Assembly (NCBI RefSeq): GCF_001942625.1
Contig: NZ_MLCL01000061.1
Span: 1-64,000 of the forward strand
Reading direction: 5' to 3'
Origin: Mycobacterium syngnathidarum
GTDB taxonomy: Bacteria; Actinomycetota; Actinomycetes; Mycobacteriales; Mycobacteriaceae
DNA: 64,000 bases
Shown here: positions 27,327-35,119 of the stretch, piece after piece
Numbering within the stretch: position 1 is the first letter of the stretch
How the letters are laid out: every line of letters begins with the position of its first letter
Program-made: the position numbers and the translations under genes
The notes under the pieces: generated by a model
Told to the model about the DNA's origin: nothing
Databases searched by the model: none
What the model saw: only the letters and a program-made list of their open reading frames with translations

Positions 27327-27348
27327 ACATACCAACTTGATTGCATGT
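27327..27348 (-). promoter_or_regulatory. TetR-type operator before tetR
   Basis: The 22-bp site contains ATACCAACTTGATTGCAT and matches the operator in front of ltp1 at 18 of 22 positions, including the flanking ACATACCAACT. On the minus strand a TATGTG hexamer at its left end takes the same place as the -10 element in the ltp1 promoter. Confidence 0.72.
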
Positions 27349-27366
27349 TATTCACCCCGGGTGGAC

Positions 27367-28254
27367 CTACAACGTCGCGGGCCGCAACACCACGACACCC
27401 TTGGTGCGCTTGGGCCCGTCTTCGAGCAATGCGATGACCCGCCCGTCGGGCGCGGTGGCCGCATAGACCCCGTCGATACCGGCCGGCGTCAGGGCGCGCC
27501 CGTGCCGGGTGTCCTCGGTTTCCGCCTCGGTCAGGTCCCGGCGCGGAAACCCGACCAGGCAGGCCTCGTCGAGTGAATAGCTCAGCCGGGCCTGCTCGGC
27601 GAGGTCGTCCAACGTGCGGGCCTCGTCCAGCCCATAACGACCCACCCTGGTGCGGCGCAGCGCCGTCAGGTGGCCGCCCACACCGAGCGCGACACCCACG
27701 TCGCGAGCCAGCGCCCGGATATAGGTACCCGACGAGCAGTCCACCTCGACGTCCACATCGACGAAATCGTCGACCCGCCGGGATGCGAGCACCTCGAACC
27801 GGTCGATCCGCACAGGCCGGGCAGCCAACTCGACTGTCTGTCCTTCGCGGGCCAACTTGTAAGCGCGCTGACCGCCGACCTTGATCGCACTCACCGCCGA
27901 CGGCACCTGCTCGATGTCGCCCCGTAATGCCGCGACCGCGGACCCGATCTGCTCATCCGTCACGTGCGCGGCCGAAACCTCCTGCAGCACTTCACCTTCG
28001 GCATCTTCGGTGGTGGTGGTCTGTCCGAGTCGGATGGTCGCGGAATAGGACTTGTCGGTGGCGGTGAGAAGGCCGAGGATCTTGGTGGCGCGTTCGATGC
28101 CGACCACCAGCACCCCGGTCGCCATCGGGTCGAGGGTGCCGGCGTGGCCGACCTTGCGGGTGCCGAACAACCGACGGCAGCGCCCCACCACGTCGTGGCT
28201 GGTCATCCCGGCCGGCTTGTCGACGATCACCAAGCCCGGATCTGGGCCGCTCAC
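27367..28254 (-). CDS. truB: tRNA pseudouridine-55 synthase
   Basis: A 295-residue TruB making pseudouridine 55 in the tRNA T-loop. [17 protein letters not shown] opens the catalytic domain, and [14 protein letters not shown] contains the catalytic Asp. [10 protein letters not shown] and the C-terminal PUA-like segment follow. The start is GTG 28254, which overlaps the pptT stop as GTGA; an open frame continues far upstream inside pptT but is unrelated to TruB. Confidence 0.96.
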   Translation of the reverse strand: MSGPDPGLVIVDKPAGMTSHDVVGRCRRLFGTRKVGHAGTLDPMATGVLVVGIERATKILGLLTATDKSYSATIRLGQTTTTEDAEGEVLQEVSAAHVTDEQIGSAVAALRGDIEQVPSAVSAIKVGGQRAYKLAREGQTVELAARPVRIDRFEVLASRRVDDFVDVDVEVDCSSGTYIRALARDVGVALGVGGHLTALRRTRVGRYGLDEARTLDDLAEQARLSYSLDEACLVGFPRRDLTEAETEDTRHGRALTPAGIDGVYAATAPDGRVIALLEDGPKRTKGVVVLRPATL

Positions 28255-28925
28255 AGCACGATCGCCGTCAGCGTCACGCCGTTGCGCACCGACCAGCGGC
28301 CGTCCAGAGCGGTCAGCGGCGGCCCGTGTTCGGCGGCGGGGTCGATGAGGACCTGGGACCGGAATGTTCCGGCCGTGCCCGTCCCGTCCACCCCGAACGT
28401 GATGTGGGCATCCTCGAACCCGAGCCATCGGTGCGTCAGCGGATACCAGGCCTTGTACGTGGCCTCCTTGGCACAGAACAGGATTCGATCCCAGTGCAGA
28501 CCGTTGGGCAGCCCGCTGATCTCCGAGCGCTCCAACGGCAGCGAGATGGCACCCAGAACTCCGTCCGGCAGCACGTCATGCGGTTCGGCATCGATGCCGA
28601 CCGACCGCACGCCACCGACGCGGCCCACCACCGCACCCCGGAAGCCCTGGCAGTGGGTCAGGCTGCCGACGATGCCCTCAGGCCAGCATGGTTCGCCCTT
28701 GTCCCCCTTGAGGATCGGTACCGGGCCTACGCCCAGCTCACCCAATGCCCGGCGGGCGCAGTACCGCACCGTGGTGAATTCGTTGCGCCGCTTGGCCACC
28801 GCGCGAGACACCAGCGCCGCCTCCTCGGGCAGCGCCGGCAAGCCGGGCGGGTCGTCATACATCTCGGCCGCGGCGAGCGTATCCGGCATCGCGGGCAGCA
28901 CCTGTCCCAACAACGTGTCGCTCAT
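28251..28925 (-). CDS. pptT: 4'-phosphopantetheinyl transferase PptT
   Basis: A 224-residue Sfp-type phosphopantetheinyl transferase that loads the prosthetic group from CoA onto carrier domains of mycolate, polyketide and siderophore synthases. [10 protein letters not shown] and [13 protein letters not shown] carry the metal-binding Asp/Glu residues and KEA signature. ATG 28925 overlaps the pptH stop by 4 bp, and the pptT stop overlaps truB by 4 bp. It is essential in M. tuberculosis. Confidence 0.97.
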   Translation of the reverse strand: MSDTLLGQVLPAMPDTLAAAEMYDDPPGLPALPEEAALVSRAVAKRRNEFTTVRYCARRALGELGVGPVPILKGDKGEPCWPEGIVGSLTHCQGFRGAVVGRVGGVRSVGIDAEPHDVLPDGVLGAISLPLERSEISGLPNGLHWDRILFCAKEATYKAWYPLTHRWLGFEDAHITFGVDGTGTAGTFRSQVLIDPAAEHGPPLTALDGRWSVRNGVTLTAIVL

Positions 28926-29884
28926 GCGCGCCTGGCCTTGATCCGTTCCTGCATCTGCTGCGCGTGGGCGCGCATCTCGGCGGTGATCTGGAAATGCCCG
29001 CCGAACTCGTTGAGATAACCGGGCGCGTAATCGGGGTCGGGCAAGATCTGGCGCAACCAGCGGAAGGGCTTGCGGCGACGCCACTCGCGCGGATAGCCCA
29101 CCGACACCTCTTCGAAGCGCACATCGTCGTACCAGGTGGTCCGCGGAATGTGCAGGTGACCGTACACCGAGCAGATGGCGTTGTAGCGGGTGTGCCAGTC
29201 CCTGGTGGCCGTCGTCCCGCACCACAGCGAGAACTCCGGGTAGAACATCGCATCGCAGGGCTCCCGCACCAGCGGGAAATGGTTGACCAGAACCGTGGGC
29301 GTCATCCAGTCCAGATCGTCGAGTCGCTTGCGGGTCGACTCCACCCGATCGCGGCACCACGCGTCGCGGGTCGCATACGGCTCGCTGGACAGCAGGAACT
29401 CGTCGGTGCCGACCACATTGCGCTCCCGGGCGATGGCCAGCCCCTCACCCTTGGTGGACGCCCCCTCGGGCAGGAAGGTGTAGTCGTAGAGCAGGAACAT
29501 CGGCACGATTGTGGCCGGGCCGCCCTGTTCGGTCCACACCGGGAAAGGGTGCTCGGGGGTGATCACACCCATCTGATCGCACATGTCGACCAGATAGTCG
29601 TAGCGCGCCCGCCCGAAGATCTGCATCGGGTCTTTGTTGGTCGTCCACAGTTCGTGGTTGCCCGGAACCCAGATGACTTTGGCGAACCGCTTGCGCAGCA
29701 GGTCAAGGGCCCACCGGATCTCGTCGGTACGCTCTCCGACATCGCCGGCGACGATCAGCCAATCCTCGGGCGAGGCCGGGTACAACGACTCGGTGACCGG
29801 CTTGTTCCCGTTGTGCCCGGTATGCAGATCGCTGATCGCCCACAGGATCGGCTGCCGGTCCCTCGACTCGTGATCCATCACCAC
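28922..29884 (-). CDS. pptH: Phosphopantetheinyl hydrolase PptH (metallophosphoesterase)
   Basis: A 320-residue calcineurin-like metallophosphoesterase orthologous to Rv2795c, shown in M. tuberculosis to remove phosphopantetheine from carrier proteins and so oppose PptT. Metal-ligand motifs occur in order: DLHTGH (about residue 18), AGDVGERTDE (46), GNHELW (76), NHFP (205) and YGHLHIP (248). The stop overlaps the pptT start as ATGA, so the antagonistic pair is translationally coupled. An AUG start at 29884 is used; relatives vary in the first few residues. Confidence 0.95.
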   Translation of the reverse strand: MVMDHESRDRQPILWAISDLHTGHNGNKPVTESLYPASPEDWLIVAGDVGERTDEIRWALDLLRKRFAKVIWVPGNHELWTTNKDPMQIFGRARYDYLVDMCDQMGVITPEHPFPVWTEQGGPATIVPMFLLYDYTFLPEGASTKGEGLAIARERNVVGTDEFLLSSEPYATRDAWCRDRVESTRKRLDDLDWMTPTVLVNHFPLVREPCDAMFYPEFSLWCGTTATRDWHTRYNAICSVYGHLHIPRTTWYDDVRFEEVSVGYPREWRRRKPFRWLRQILPDPDYAPGYLNEFGGHFQITAEMRAHAQQMQERIKARRA

Positions 29885-30042
29885 AGTTGCATCACCACAA
29901 CGGACCAGCCTAACCGGGCGGCGGCGCTGCGCGCCGTTGACAACTAGAACAGGTTCTCGTTTATGGTCGAGTCCGTTGCGACCGACCGCTACACTCCCCG
30001 CAAGCCGGGGAACGTTTTGCCACCAAACGATGAGGGGGTGTG

Positions 30043-30636
30043 ATGGCCGCCAAGTTGCGACTCCTGTCGGCGTCGACAGGGCTGGTTGCGGCGCTGGTGT
30101 CGGCGGTGATCGTAGGGTGGCAGTCGAACCCGACCGGCGGTGCGAGCGGTCCGCTTCACCTCGATGTCACCGATCTGCCGATGACCAACGTCTCCACGAC
30201 GATCAAGTGGCCGGTCATCGAGACCACCGACCCGTCGCCGTTCGACCCCTGCAACGACATCCCGTTCGACGTGGTCCAGCGGATCGGCCTGGCCGTCAGC
30301 CCACCGGAGCCCGAGGACAGCCTGCGGTGCCATTACGACGCCGGCAATTACCAGATGGCGGTCGAGGCTTTCGTGTGGCGCACCTACGAGCAGACCATCC
30401 CGCCCGACGCGGTCGAACTCGACATCGACGGGCACCGGGCCGCCCAGTACTGGATCATGAAGCCCACCGACTGGAACGACCGCTGGTGGACCACCTGCAT
30501 GGTGGCGTTCAAGACCAGCTACGGCGTCATCCAGCAGTCGCTGTTCTACTCCCCCATCCATTCGCCGGACCGGCCCGACTGCCTGCAGACCAACCTGCAG
30601 CGGGCCCACGAGCTGGCGCCCTACTACAAGTTCTGA
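30043..30636 (+). CDS. Secreted DUF3558-like protein without lipobox
   Basis: A 197-residue exported protein. The N-terminal signal (KLRLLSASTGLVAALVSAVIVGW) is uncleaved or cleaved by signal peptidase I, as no lipobox cysteine is seen. The mature part has the DUF3558 pattern: DPCNDIPFDVVQRIGL, RCHYDAGNYQM and a late DCLQ, four cysteines in total counting TTCMV. DUF3558 proteins are usually lipoproteins of unknown function. GTG 30040 is an alternative start; GAGGGGG at 30032-30038 serves either. It corresponds to M. tuberculosis Rv2799 by position upstream of the CocE-like hydrolase. Confidence 0.8.
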   Translation: MAAKLRLLSASTGLVAALVSAVIVGWQSNPTGGASGPLHLDVTDLPMTNVSTTIKWPVIETTDPSPFDPCNDIPFDVVQRIGLAVSPPEPEDSLRCHYDAGNYQMAVEAFVWRTYEQTIPPDAVELDIDGHRAAQYWIMKPTDWNDRWWTTCMVAFKTSYGVIQQSLFYSPIHSPDRPDCLQTNLQRAHELAPYYKF

Positions 30637-30687
30637 GATGCACCGCGGTATGAGCAGCACGGTGAGCGATCTACGTAGCCTGGTCGC

Positions 30688-32331
30688 GTGAGCACATTCC
30701 GCCGGTACGCCGGTAAGGCCGTCAGCAAGGTTCTGGGGCTACCGCCGCACGAGACCGACTTCACCGTGCGCCACGGGCTGCGGGTGCCGATGCGGGACGG
30801 CGTCGAACTCGTCGCCGACCACTACGCGCCCGTCACCGACCGTCCCGCAGGCACGCTGCTGGCGCGCGGACCCTACGGCCGTCGCTTCCCGTTCTCACCG
30901 GTGTTCGCTCAGGTCTACGCGGCCCGCGGCTATCACGTGGTGTTGCAGAGTGTGCGCGGCACCTTCGGCTCCGGCGGGCGGTTCACCCCGATGGTCCACG
31001 AAATGGCCGACGGCGCCGACACCGTGGCCTGGCTGCGGGACCAGCCGTGGTTCACCGGGTCGTTCGCCACGGTGGGGCTGTCGTACCTCGGTTTCACCCA
31101 ATGGGCGCTGCTGGCCGATCCGCCGCCGGAGATGAAAGCGGCCGTGATCACCGTCGGCCCGCACGATTTCAGCGAATCAGCTTGGGGCACCGGATCCTTC
31201 ACGCTCAACGATTTTCTGGGCTGGAGCGCGATGGTGGCCCGTCAAGAAGAGCCCGGTGTGGTCCAGGCGCTGGCCCGCCAACTGCGAGGACCGGCCGAAC
31301 TGGCCAAGGCGACCGCCGGGTTGCCGATGGGCTCGGCCAGCCGCCGGCTGCTGGGCGCCGGTGCCCCGTGGTTCGAATCCTGGCTGGAACACCCCGAACG
31401 TGACGATCCGTTCTGGGATTTGCTGCGGTTCGATGAAGCACTGCAACACGTCGAGGTGCCCATCCTGTTGCTCAGCGGGTGGCAGGACCTTTTCCTGGGC
31501 CAGACGCTGGAGCAGTACGAGCAGCTGCACCGGCGCAACGTCCCGGTGGCATTGACCGTCGGTCCGTGGACGCATACGCAACTGTTGACCAAGGGACTCA
31601 CCACCGTGGTCGGCGAGTCCCTGGACTGGCTGGGCACCCACCTGGCGGGCGACGGCCAAACCGACCGCAGCGCCGTCCGCATCCATGTCAACGGCCACGG
31701 CTGGGTGGATCTGGCCGACTGGCCGCCGGCCATGCCCGAGCATGAATTGTTCCTGCAGCCGGCGGGGCGCCTGGGTGACTCGGTGCCACCGGACACGTCA
31801 CCGGGTTCCTCGTTCACCTATGACCCCGCCGACCCCACACCCACCGTCGGCGGCCGGCTGTTGGCCGCTACCGGCGGTTACCGCGACGACACTCGCCTGG
31901 CCCGGCGCAAGGATGTGCTGACCTTCACCGGTGACCCACTTGCCGCCGACCTCTACCTGGCGGGCAGCCCGGTCGTCGAGCTGGCGCACAGCTGCGACAA
32001 CCCTTACCACGACATCTTCGTGCGGATCAGCGAGGTGGACATGAAAGGCCGGTCCCGCAACGTATCCGACGCATTCCGCCGGTTGAACGGTCACACCGGG
32101 CCGGTGCGCCTGGAGCTGGACGCGGTCGCACACCGCTTTCAGGCGGGGTCACGCATCAGGGTGATGATCGCCGGTGGCTCGCACCCGCGGTTCGCCCGCA
32201 ATCTGGGTACCGCCCAGCCCCCGATCTCCGGCTCCGAGCTGGTTCGCGCCACCCATACCGTGTATCACGGCGAGGGTGGACTGTCGCGGGTCGTGCTGCC
32301 GGCCGGGCCGGTACCGCCGTCAGCCGACTGA
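30688..32331 (+). CDS. CocE/NonD family X-Pro dipeptidyl-peptidase-like hydrolase
   Basis: A 547-residue serine hydrolase. An alpha/beta-hydrolase domain (residues 20-330) has GLRVPMRDGVELVADHY at its start and the nucleophile elbow VGLSYLGFTQ (G-L-S-Y-L-G). A catalytic Asp lies near GWQDLFL and His in GPWTHTQL. The C-terminal jelly-roll domain (residues 390-540) typical of CocE enzymes contains DIFVRISEVD. Family members hydrolyse esters or amides, but the substrate here is unknown. It matches Rv2800. The stop overlaps the convergent DUF1802 gene by 12 bp. Confidence 0.92.
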   Translation: MSTFRRYAGKAVSKVLGLPPHETDFTVRHGLRVPMRDGVELVADHYAPVTDRPAGTLLARGPYGRRFPFSPVFAQVYAARGYHVVLQSVRGTFGSGGRFTPMVHEMADGADTVAWLRDQPWFTGSFATVGLSYLGFTQWALLADPPPEMKAAVITVGPHDFSESAWGTGSFTLNDFLGWSAMVARQEEPGVVQALARQLRGPAELAKATAGLPMGSASRRLLGAGAPWFESWLEHPERDDPFWDLLRFDEALQHVEVPILLLSGWQDLFLGQTLEQYEQLHRRNVPVALTVGPWTHTQLLTKGLTTVVGESLDWLGTHLAGDGQTDRSAVRIHVNGHGWVDLADWPPAMPEHELFLQPAGRLGDSVPPDTSPGSSFTYDPADPTPTVGGRLLAATGGYRDDTRLARRKDVLTFTGDPLAADLYLAGSPVVELAHSCDNPYHDIFVRISEVDMKGRSRNVSDAFRRLNGHTGPVRLELDAVAHRFQAGSRIRVMIAGGSHPRFARNLGTAQPPISGSELVRATHTVYHGEGGLSRVVLPAGPVPPSAD

Positions 32332-32883
32332 GGTCCGCACCCGCTCGGCGACGTCACGCAACAATGCGTCGTCGTGCACCGGTGGGCCCCAATCCGCAGG
32401 CACGGGCAGCTCGACCCAGCTCTTACACCCGGCGAACTCGGGTGTGCGGGCCAGCCGAACCGGCGGGCGCAGCGGGCTGACCTGGACCACCAGCACGGTC
32501 AGGCGGTGCTTGGGACGGAAATCGAGCCGGTCGGCACGCACCGATTCAGCGGTCCAGATGTGCAGATCGGCGAGTTCATCGATCGACTCCGGGTGGTTGA
32601 CCTCCACTGCGGCAACCACTTTCGCACCGGCTCGAATGGTCACCGCATCCTCGGTGCTGTCCTGGGCAGCGGCGTCGAGCAGATCGGCGTGTTCTGGCCG
32701 CACCCGTTCGGCATGGCTGTGCGCCACCGTCGGGAACAGAACGAACTCCGGCGCGGCCACCGAGAATCGTTTCTCGTGGATACCGCCCTTGCGCAACAGC
32801 ACGCTCTGACGACCGTCCAGCAGCGCGTGCACGGCCGCGCTCCACTCTTTGAGGGCCGGGAGGGTAGCCAGGCTGTGGGTCAC
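32320..32883 (-). CDS. DUF1802 family protein
   Basis: A 187-residue cytosolic protein. ALKEWSAAVHALLDGRQSVLLRKGGIHE is the conserved opening of DUF1802, and the downstream FVLFPTVAHSHAERVRPEH block is also typical. No catalytic residues are known for the family. It is coupled to the upstream DUF2277 gene by a 4-bp overlap and converges on the CocE-like hydrolase. No function is proposed. Confidence 0.82.
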   Translation of the reverse strand: MTHSLATLPALKEWSAAVHALLDGRQSVLLRKGGIHEKRFSVAAPEFVLFPTVAHSHAERVRPEHADLLDAAAQDSTEDAVTIRAGAKVVAAVEVNHPESIDELADLHIWTAESVRADRLDFRPKHRLTVLVVQVSPLRPPVRLARTPEFAGCKSWVELPVPADWGPPVHDDALLRDVAERVRTSVG

Positions 32884-33146
32884 TTCGCAGCCAGCCGGGC
32901 CCGGACCTCCGGGCGGCGCAGTGGCGGGACGGTCTTGGGCGGCTGCCGGCGCGGGGCCAGCCCGTCGAGCAGCCGGGTGGTCGTGGCGGTGACCTCGGCG
33001 ACGGCGGTCTCGAACGCCTCGATGTTGGCCCCGCTCGGGCGGGTGATGCCGCTCACCTTGCGTACGTATTGGCGGGCGGCGGCCTCGATCTCTTCGTCGG
33101 TGGCAGCGGGCTCAAGACCACGCAGCTCCGTGATATTGCGGCACAT
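32880..33146 (-). CDS. DUF2277 family protein
   Basis: A small 88-residue protein starting MCRNITELRGLEPAATDEEI, the hallmark of DUF2277; AARQYVRKVSGITRPSGAN and FETAV are the other conserved blocks. It is predicted cytosolic and helical. Function unknown. The start is fixed at ATG 33146 because family members begin MCRNI. Its stop overlaps the DUF1802 start. It is divergent from the enoyl-CoA hydratase with a 22-bp gap, so promoters overlap. Confidence 0.85.
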   Translation of the reverse strand: MCRNITELRGLEPAATDEEIEAAARQYVRKVSGITRPSGANIEAFETAVAEVTATTTRLLDGLAPRRQPPKTVPPLRRPEVRARLAAK

Positions 33147-33168
33147 GACCCCACGATAGGTTGATCGC

Positions 33169-33924
33169 ATGAGTGATGACGTACTGCTGATCGAGACCAC
33201 CGACCGGGTCCGCACCCTGACCCTGAACCGGCCCGCGTCCCGCAACGCCCTGTCGTCGCGGCTGCGCACCGAGTTCTACCGGGCATTGCGCGACGCCCAG
33301 GCCGACGAGGGTGTCGATGTCGTCATCCTGACCGGCGCCGATCCGGTGTTCTGCGCGGGCCTGGATCTCAAAGAACTCGGCGACACCACCGAGCTGCCCG
33401 ACATCTCCCCCAAGTGGCCGGCCATGACCAAGCCGGTGATCGGCGCGATCAACGGCGCCGCGGTCACAGGCGGTCTGGAACTGGCGCTGTACTGCGACGT
33501 CTTGATCGCCTCCGAGCAAGCCAAGTTCGCCGACACCCATGCGCGGGTCGGGCTGCTGCCGACCTGGGGCCTGAGCGTACGTCTGCCGCAGAAGGTCGGC
33601 GTGGGCATGGCCCGGCGGATGAGCCTGACCGGCGACTACCTCTCGGCCACCGAGGCGCTGCGCGCCGGATTGGTCACCGAGGTGGTCCCCCACGACGAGC
33701 TGCTGCCCACGGCTCGCAAGGTGGCCGCCTCGATCGTGGCCAACAACCAGGCTGCCGTACGGGCCCTGCTCGCCTCCTACCACCGCATCGACGAGTCGCA
33801 GACAAATGAAGGGCTGTGGATCGAAGCGGCCTCTGCGCGTGAGTGGATGGCGACGGCCAGCGGTGACGACATCGCGGCCAGCCGCAGCTCGGTCATCGAA
33901 CGGGGACGCGCGCAGGTGCGCTGA
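33169..33924 (+). CDS. echA16: Enoyl-CoA hydratase/isomerase family protein
   Basis: A 251-residue crotonase-fold enzyme. LTLNRPASRNALSSRL opens the domain, and ADPVFCAGLDLKEL and INGAAVTGGLELALYCD form the oxyanion hole. At the catalytic positions ADTHARVGLLPTWG has Arg/Gly rather than the two glutamates of classical hydratases only in part (one Glu is in GGLELA), so hydratase versus isomerase activity is unclear. Position relative to dinF supports orthology with M. tuberculosis echA16 (Rv2831). A strong hairpin follows the stop. Confidence 0.85.
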   Translation: MSDDVLLIETTDRVRTLTLNRPASRNALSSRLRTEFYRALRDAQADEGVDVVILTGADPVFCAGLDLKELGDTTELPDISPKWPAMTKPVIGAINGAAVTGGLELALYCDVLIASEQAKFADTHARVGLLPTWGLSVRLPQKVGVGMARRMSLTGDYLSATEALRAGLVTEVVPHDELLPTARKVAASIVANNQAAVRALLASYHRIDESQTNEGLWIEAASAREWMATASGDDIAASRSSVIERGRAQVR

Positions 33925-33987
33925 CCCGCTCTTTGTCACGCTGGGGTGGCAGTCGAGGTCGAGTGCCACCCCAGCGTGACAAGCGGG
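33925..33987. terminator. Long bidirectional hairpin between convergent genes
   Basis: Nineteen uninterrupted base pairs (33933-33951 with 33964-33982) are extended by five more (33925-33929 with 33983-33987) past a 3-nt bulge, with a 12-nt loop. It begins at the echA16 stop (TGA 33922-33924) and ends just before the convergent MerR gene's stop, so it can terminate both. The arm resembles dispersed palindromic repeats I recall from mycobacterial genomes. Confidence 0.8.
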
Positions 33988-33993
33988 TCTTGT

Positions 33994-34461
33994 TCAGCCG
34001 GATTCCTCGGGGGCCCGCTGCTCGACGAGCCAGCCATTTCCGTTCTGATCGGCGGCGAGTTCCTCCACGCTCATTCCATCGACTAGCCGGTCCAGCGCCC
34101 CGATCATCGTTTCGCATTCGCGCGCCGGATGGTCTTTGGGGCAACGCAGCGCATGCATCAGAAACTGTTGTGCCCCTTGCGCTTGCGCGATCACCCGATC
34201 CAGTGCGGCGATCTGCTCCCGCACCGTCTCACGCCACTGCTCACTCGGTGCATCCAGCACCGCTGCCGCGGTGTCCAGTGGAAGACCCAACCGGTTCACG
34301 ATCTTGAGCAGTGCCAGCCGGCGAAGCTCCTCGGGGCCGTACATCCGCTTGCCGGCCCGCCGCAACCGTGGCGACACCAGGCCACGTTCGTCGTAGTAAC
34401 GCAACGCCGAGGGACTCATCTGCAACCGCGCCGCGGCCTCGCCGATCGGAATCACGTCCAT
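33994..34461 (-). CDS. MerR family transcriptional regulator
   Basis: A 155-residue MerR regulator. The HTH (MDVIPIGEAAARLQMSPSAL) is followed by RYYDERGLVSPRLRRAGKRMY, the family wing, and a dimerisation helix with a C-terminal effector region (CPKDHPARECETM) whose two cysteines might bind a metal or redox signal. ATG 34461 is preferred because family proteins begin just before the HTH; the frame opens 12 codons further. It is divergent from a methyltransferase across a palindrome at 34475-34490, its probable operator. Confidence 0.88.
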   Translation of the reverse strand: MDVIPIGEAAARLQMSPSALRYYDERGLVSPRLRRAGKRMYGPEELRRLALLKIVNRLGLPLDTAAAVLDAPSEQWRETVREQIAALDRVIAQAQGAQQFLMHALRCPKDHPARECETMIGALDRLVDGMSVEELAADQNGNGWLVEQRAPEESG

Positions 34462-34469
34462 GCCGCCAT

Positions 34470-34503
34470 TTGACTTCAAGCCGCCTTGAACCGGCAAGGT
34501 CTA
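34470..34503. promoter_or_regulatory. MerR-type operator between the divergent genes
   Basis: TTGACT (34470-34475) could be a -35 element for the methyltransferase. Immediately after lies the perfect palindrome TTCAAGCCGCCTTGAA (34475-34490). A candidate -10, CAAGGT, starts 19-20 bp beyond the -35. The palindrome sitting in an overlong spacer is the geometry used by MerR activators. Confidence 0.6.
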
Positions 34504-34506
34504 CCT

Positions 34507-35118
34507 ATGAACGCCGCACGTGCGATCAATCACCATGCCGACCACCCTGGGTTCGCGGGGGTCACCGGGGTGCTGTGCGCGGTGGCCTTCCTGCTGGTGG
34601 GTCGGGCAAAGGCCAGGATGGCCGCCGACGTCGCGCGGATCTCGCCCCAGGACCATGTGGTCGATGTGGGCTGCGGTCCCGGTACTGCCGCCCGCGTGGC
34701 TGCGCGACGTGGCGCGCGAGTCACGGGCGTGGACCCCGCCTCGGCAATGCTGCGCGTGGCGCGGCTGGTGACCCCGCGGCGCATGCCCATCACCTGGAGT
34801 GAGGGCTGTGCCGAAACCCTGCCGGTGGCCGACGGGTCGGCGACGGTGGTGTGGGCGCTGGCCACCGTGCATCACTGGCAGGACGTCGGTGCGGCGGTGG
34901 CCGAGGCCCGCCGCGTGCTGGCACCGGGTGGGCGATTGATCGCCATCGAACGCCAATCTCCCGACGACGCAACCGGATTGGCCAGCCACGGCTGGACACG
35001 GCAGCAGGCAGAGTCGTTCGCCGCGTTGTGCCGCGAGACCGGATTCGACGACGTTTCGGTGTCCGAGAGTGGCAGCGGCAAGGGGGCCGTCTGGGTGGTG
35101 TGCGGTACCCGCCGCTGA
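34507..35118 (+). CDS. SAM-dependent methyltransferase
   Basis: A 203-residue class I methyltransferase. VVDVGCGPGTAARVAARRGARVTGVD is motif I with its acidic loop, VWALATVHHWQDV is motif II/III, and RVLAPGGRLIAIER is the post-III motif. The first about 35 residues include a hydrophobic helix (VTGVLCAVAFLLVG). The substrate is unknown. Divergent pairing with a MerR regulator suggests induction by the MerR ligand, maybe a toxic small molecule. It ends 1 bp from convergent dinF. Confidence 0.88.
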   Translation: MNAARAINHHADHPGFAGVTGVLCAVAFLLVGRAKARMAADVARISPQDHVVDVGCGPGTAARVAARRGARVTGVDPASAMLRVARLVTPRRMPITWSEGCAETLPVADGSATVVWALATVHHWQDVGAAVAEARRVLAPGGRLIAIERQSPDDATGLASHGWTRQQAESFAALCRETGFDDVSVSESGSGKGAVWVVCGTRR

Positions 35119-35119
35119 T

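Noticed and set aside
28255-28428. Upstream extension of truB
   Set aside because: The extra 58 residues lie inside pptT, are Arg/Gly/Pro-rich and unlike TruB; GTG 28254 forms the GTGA overlap.
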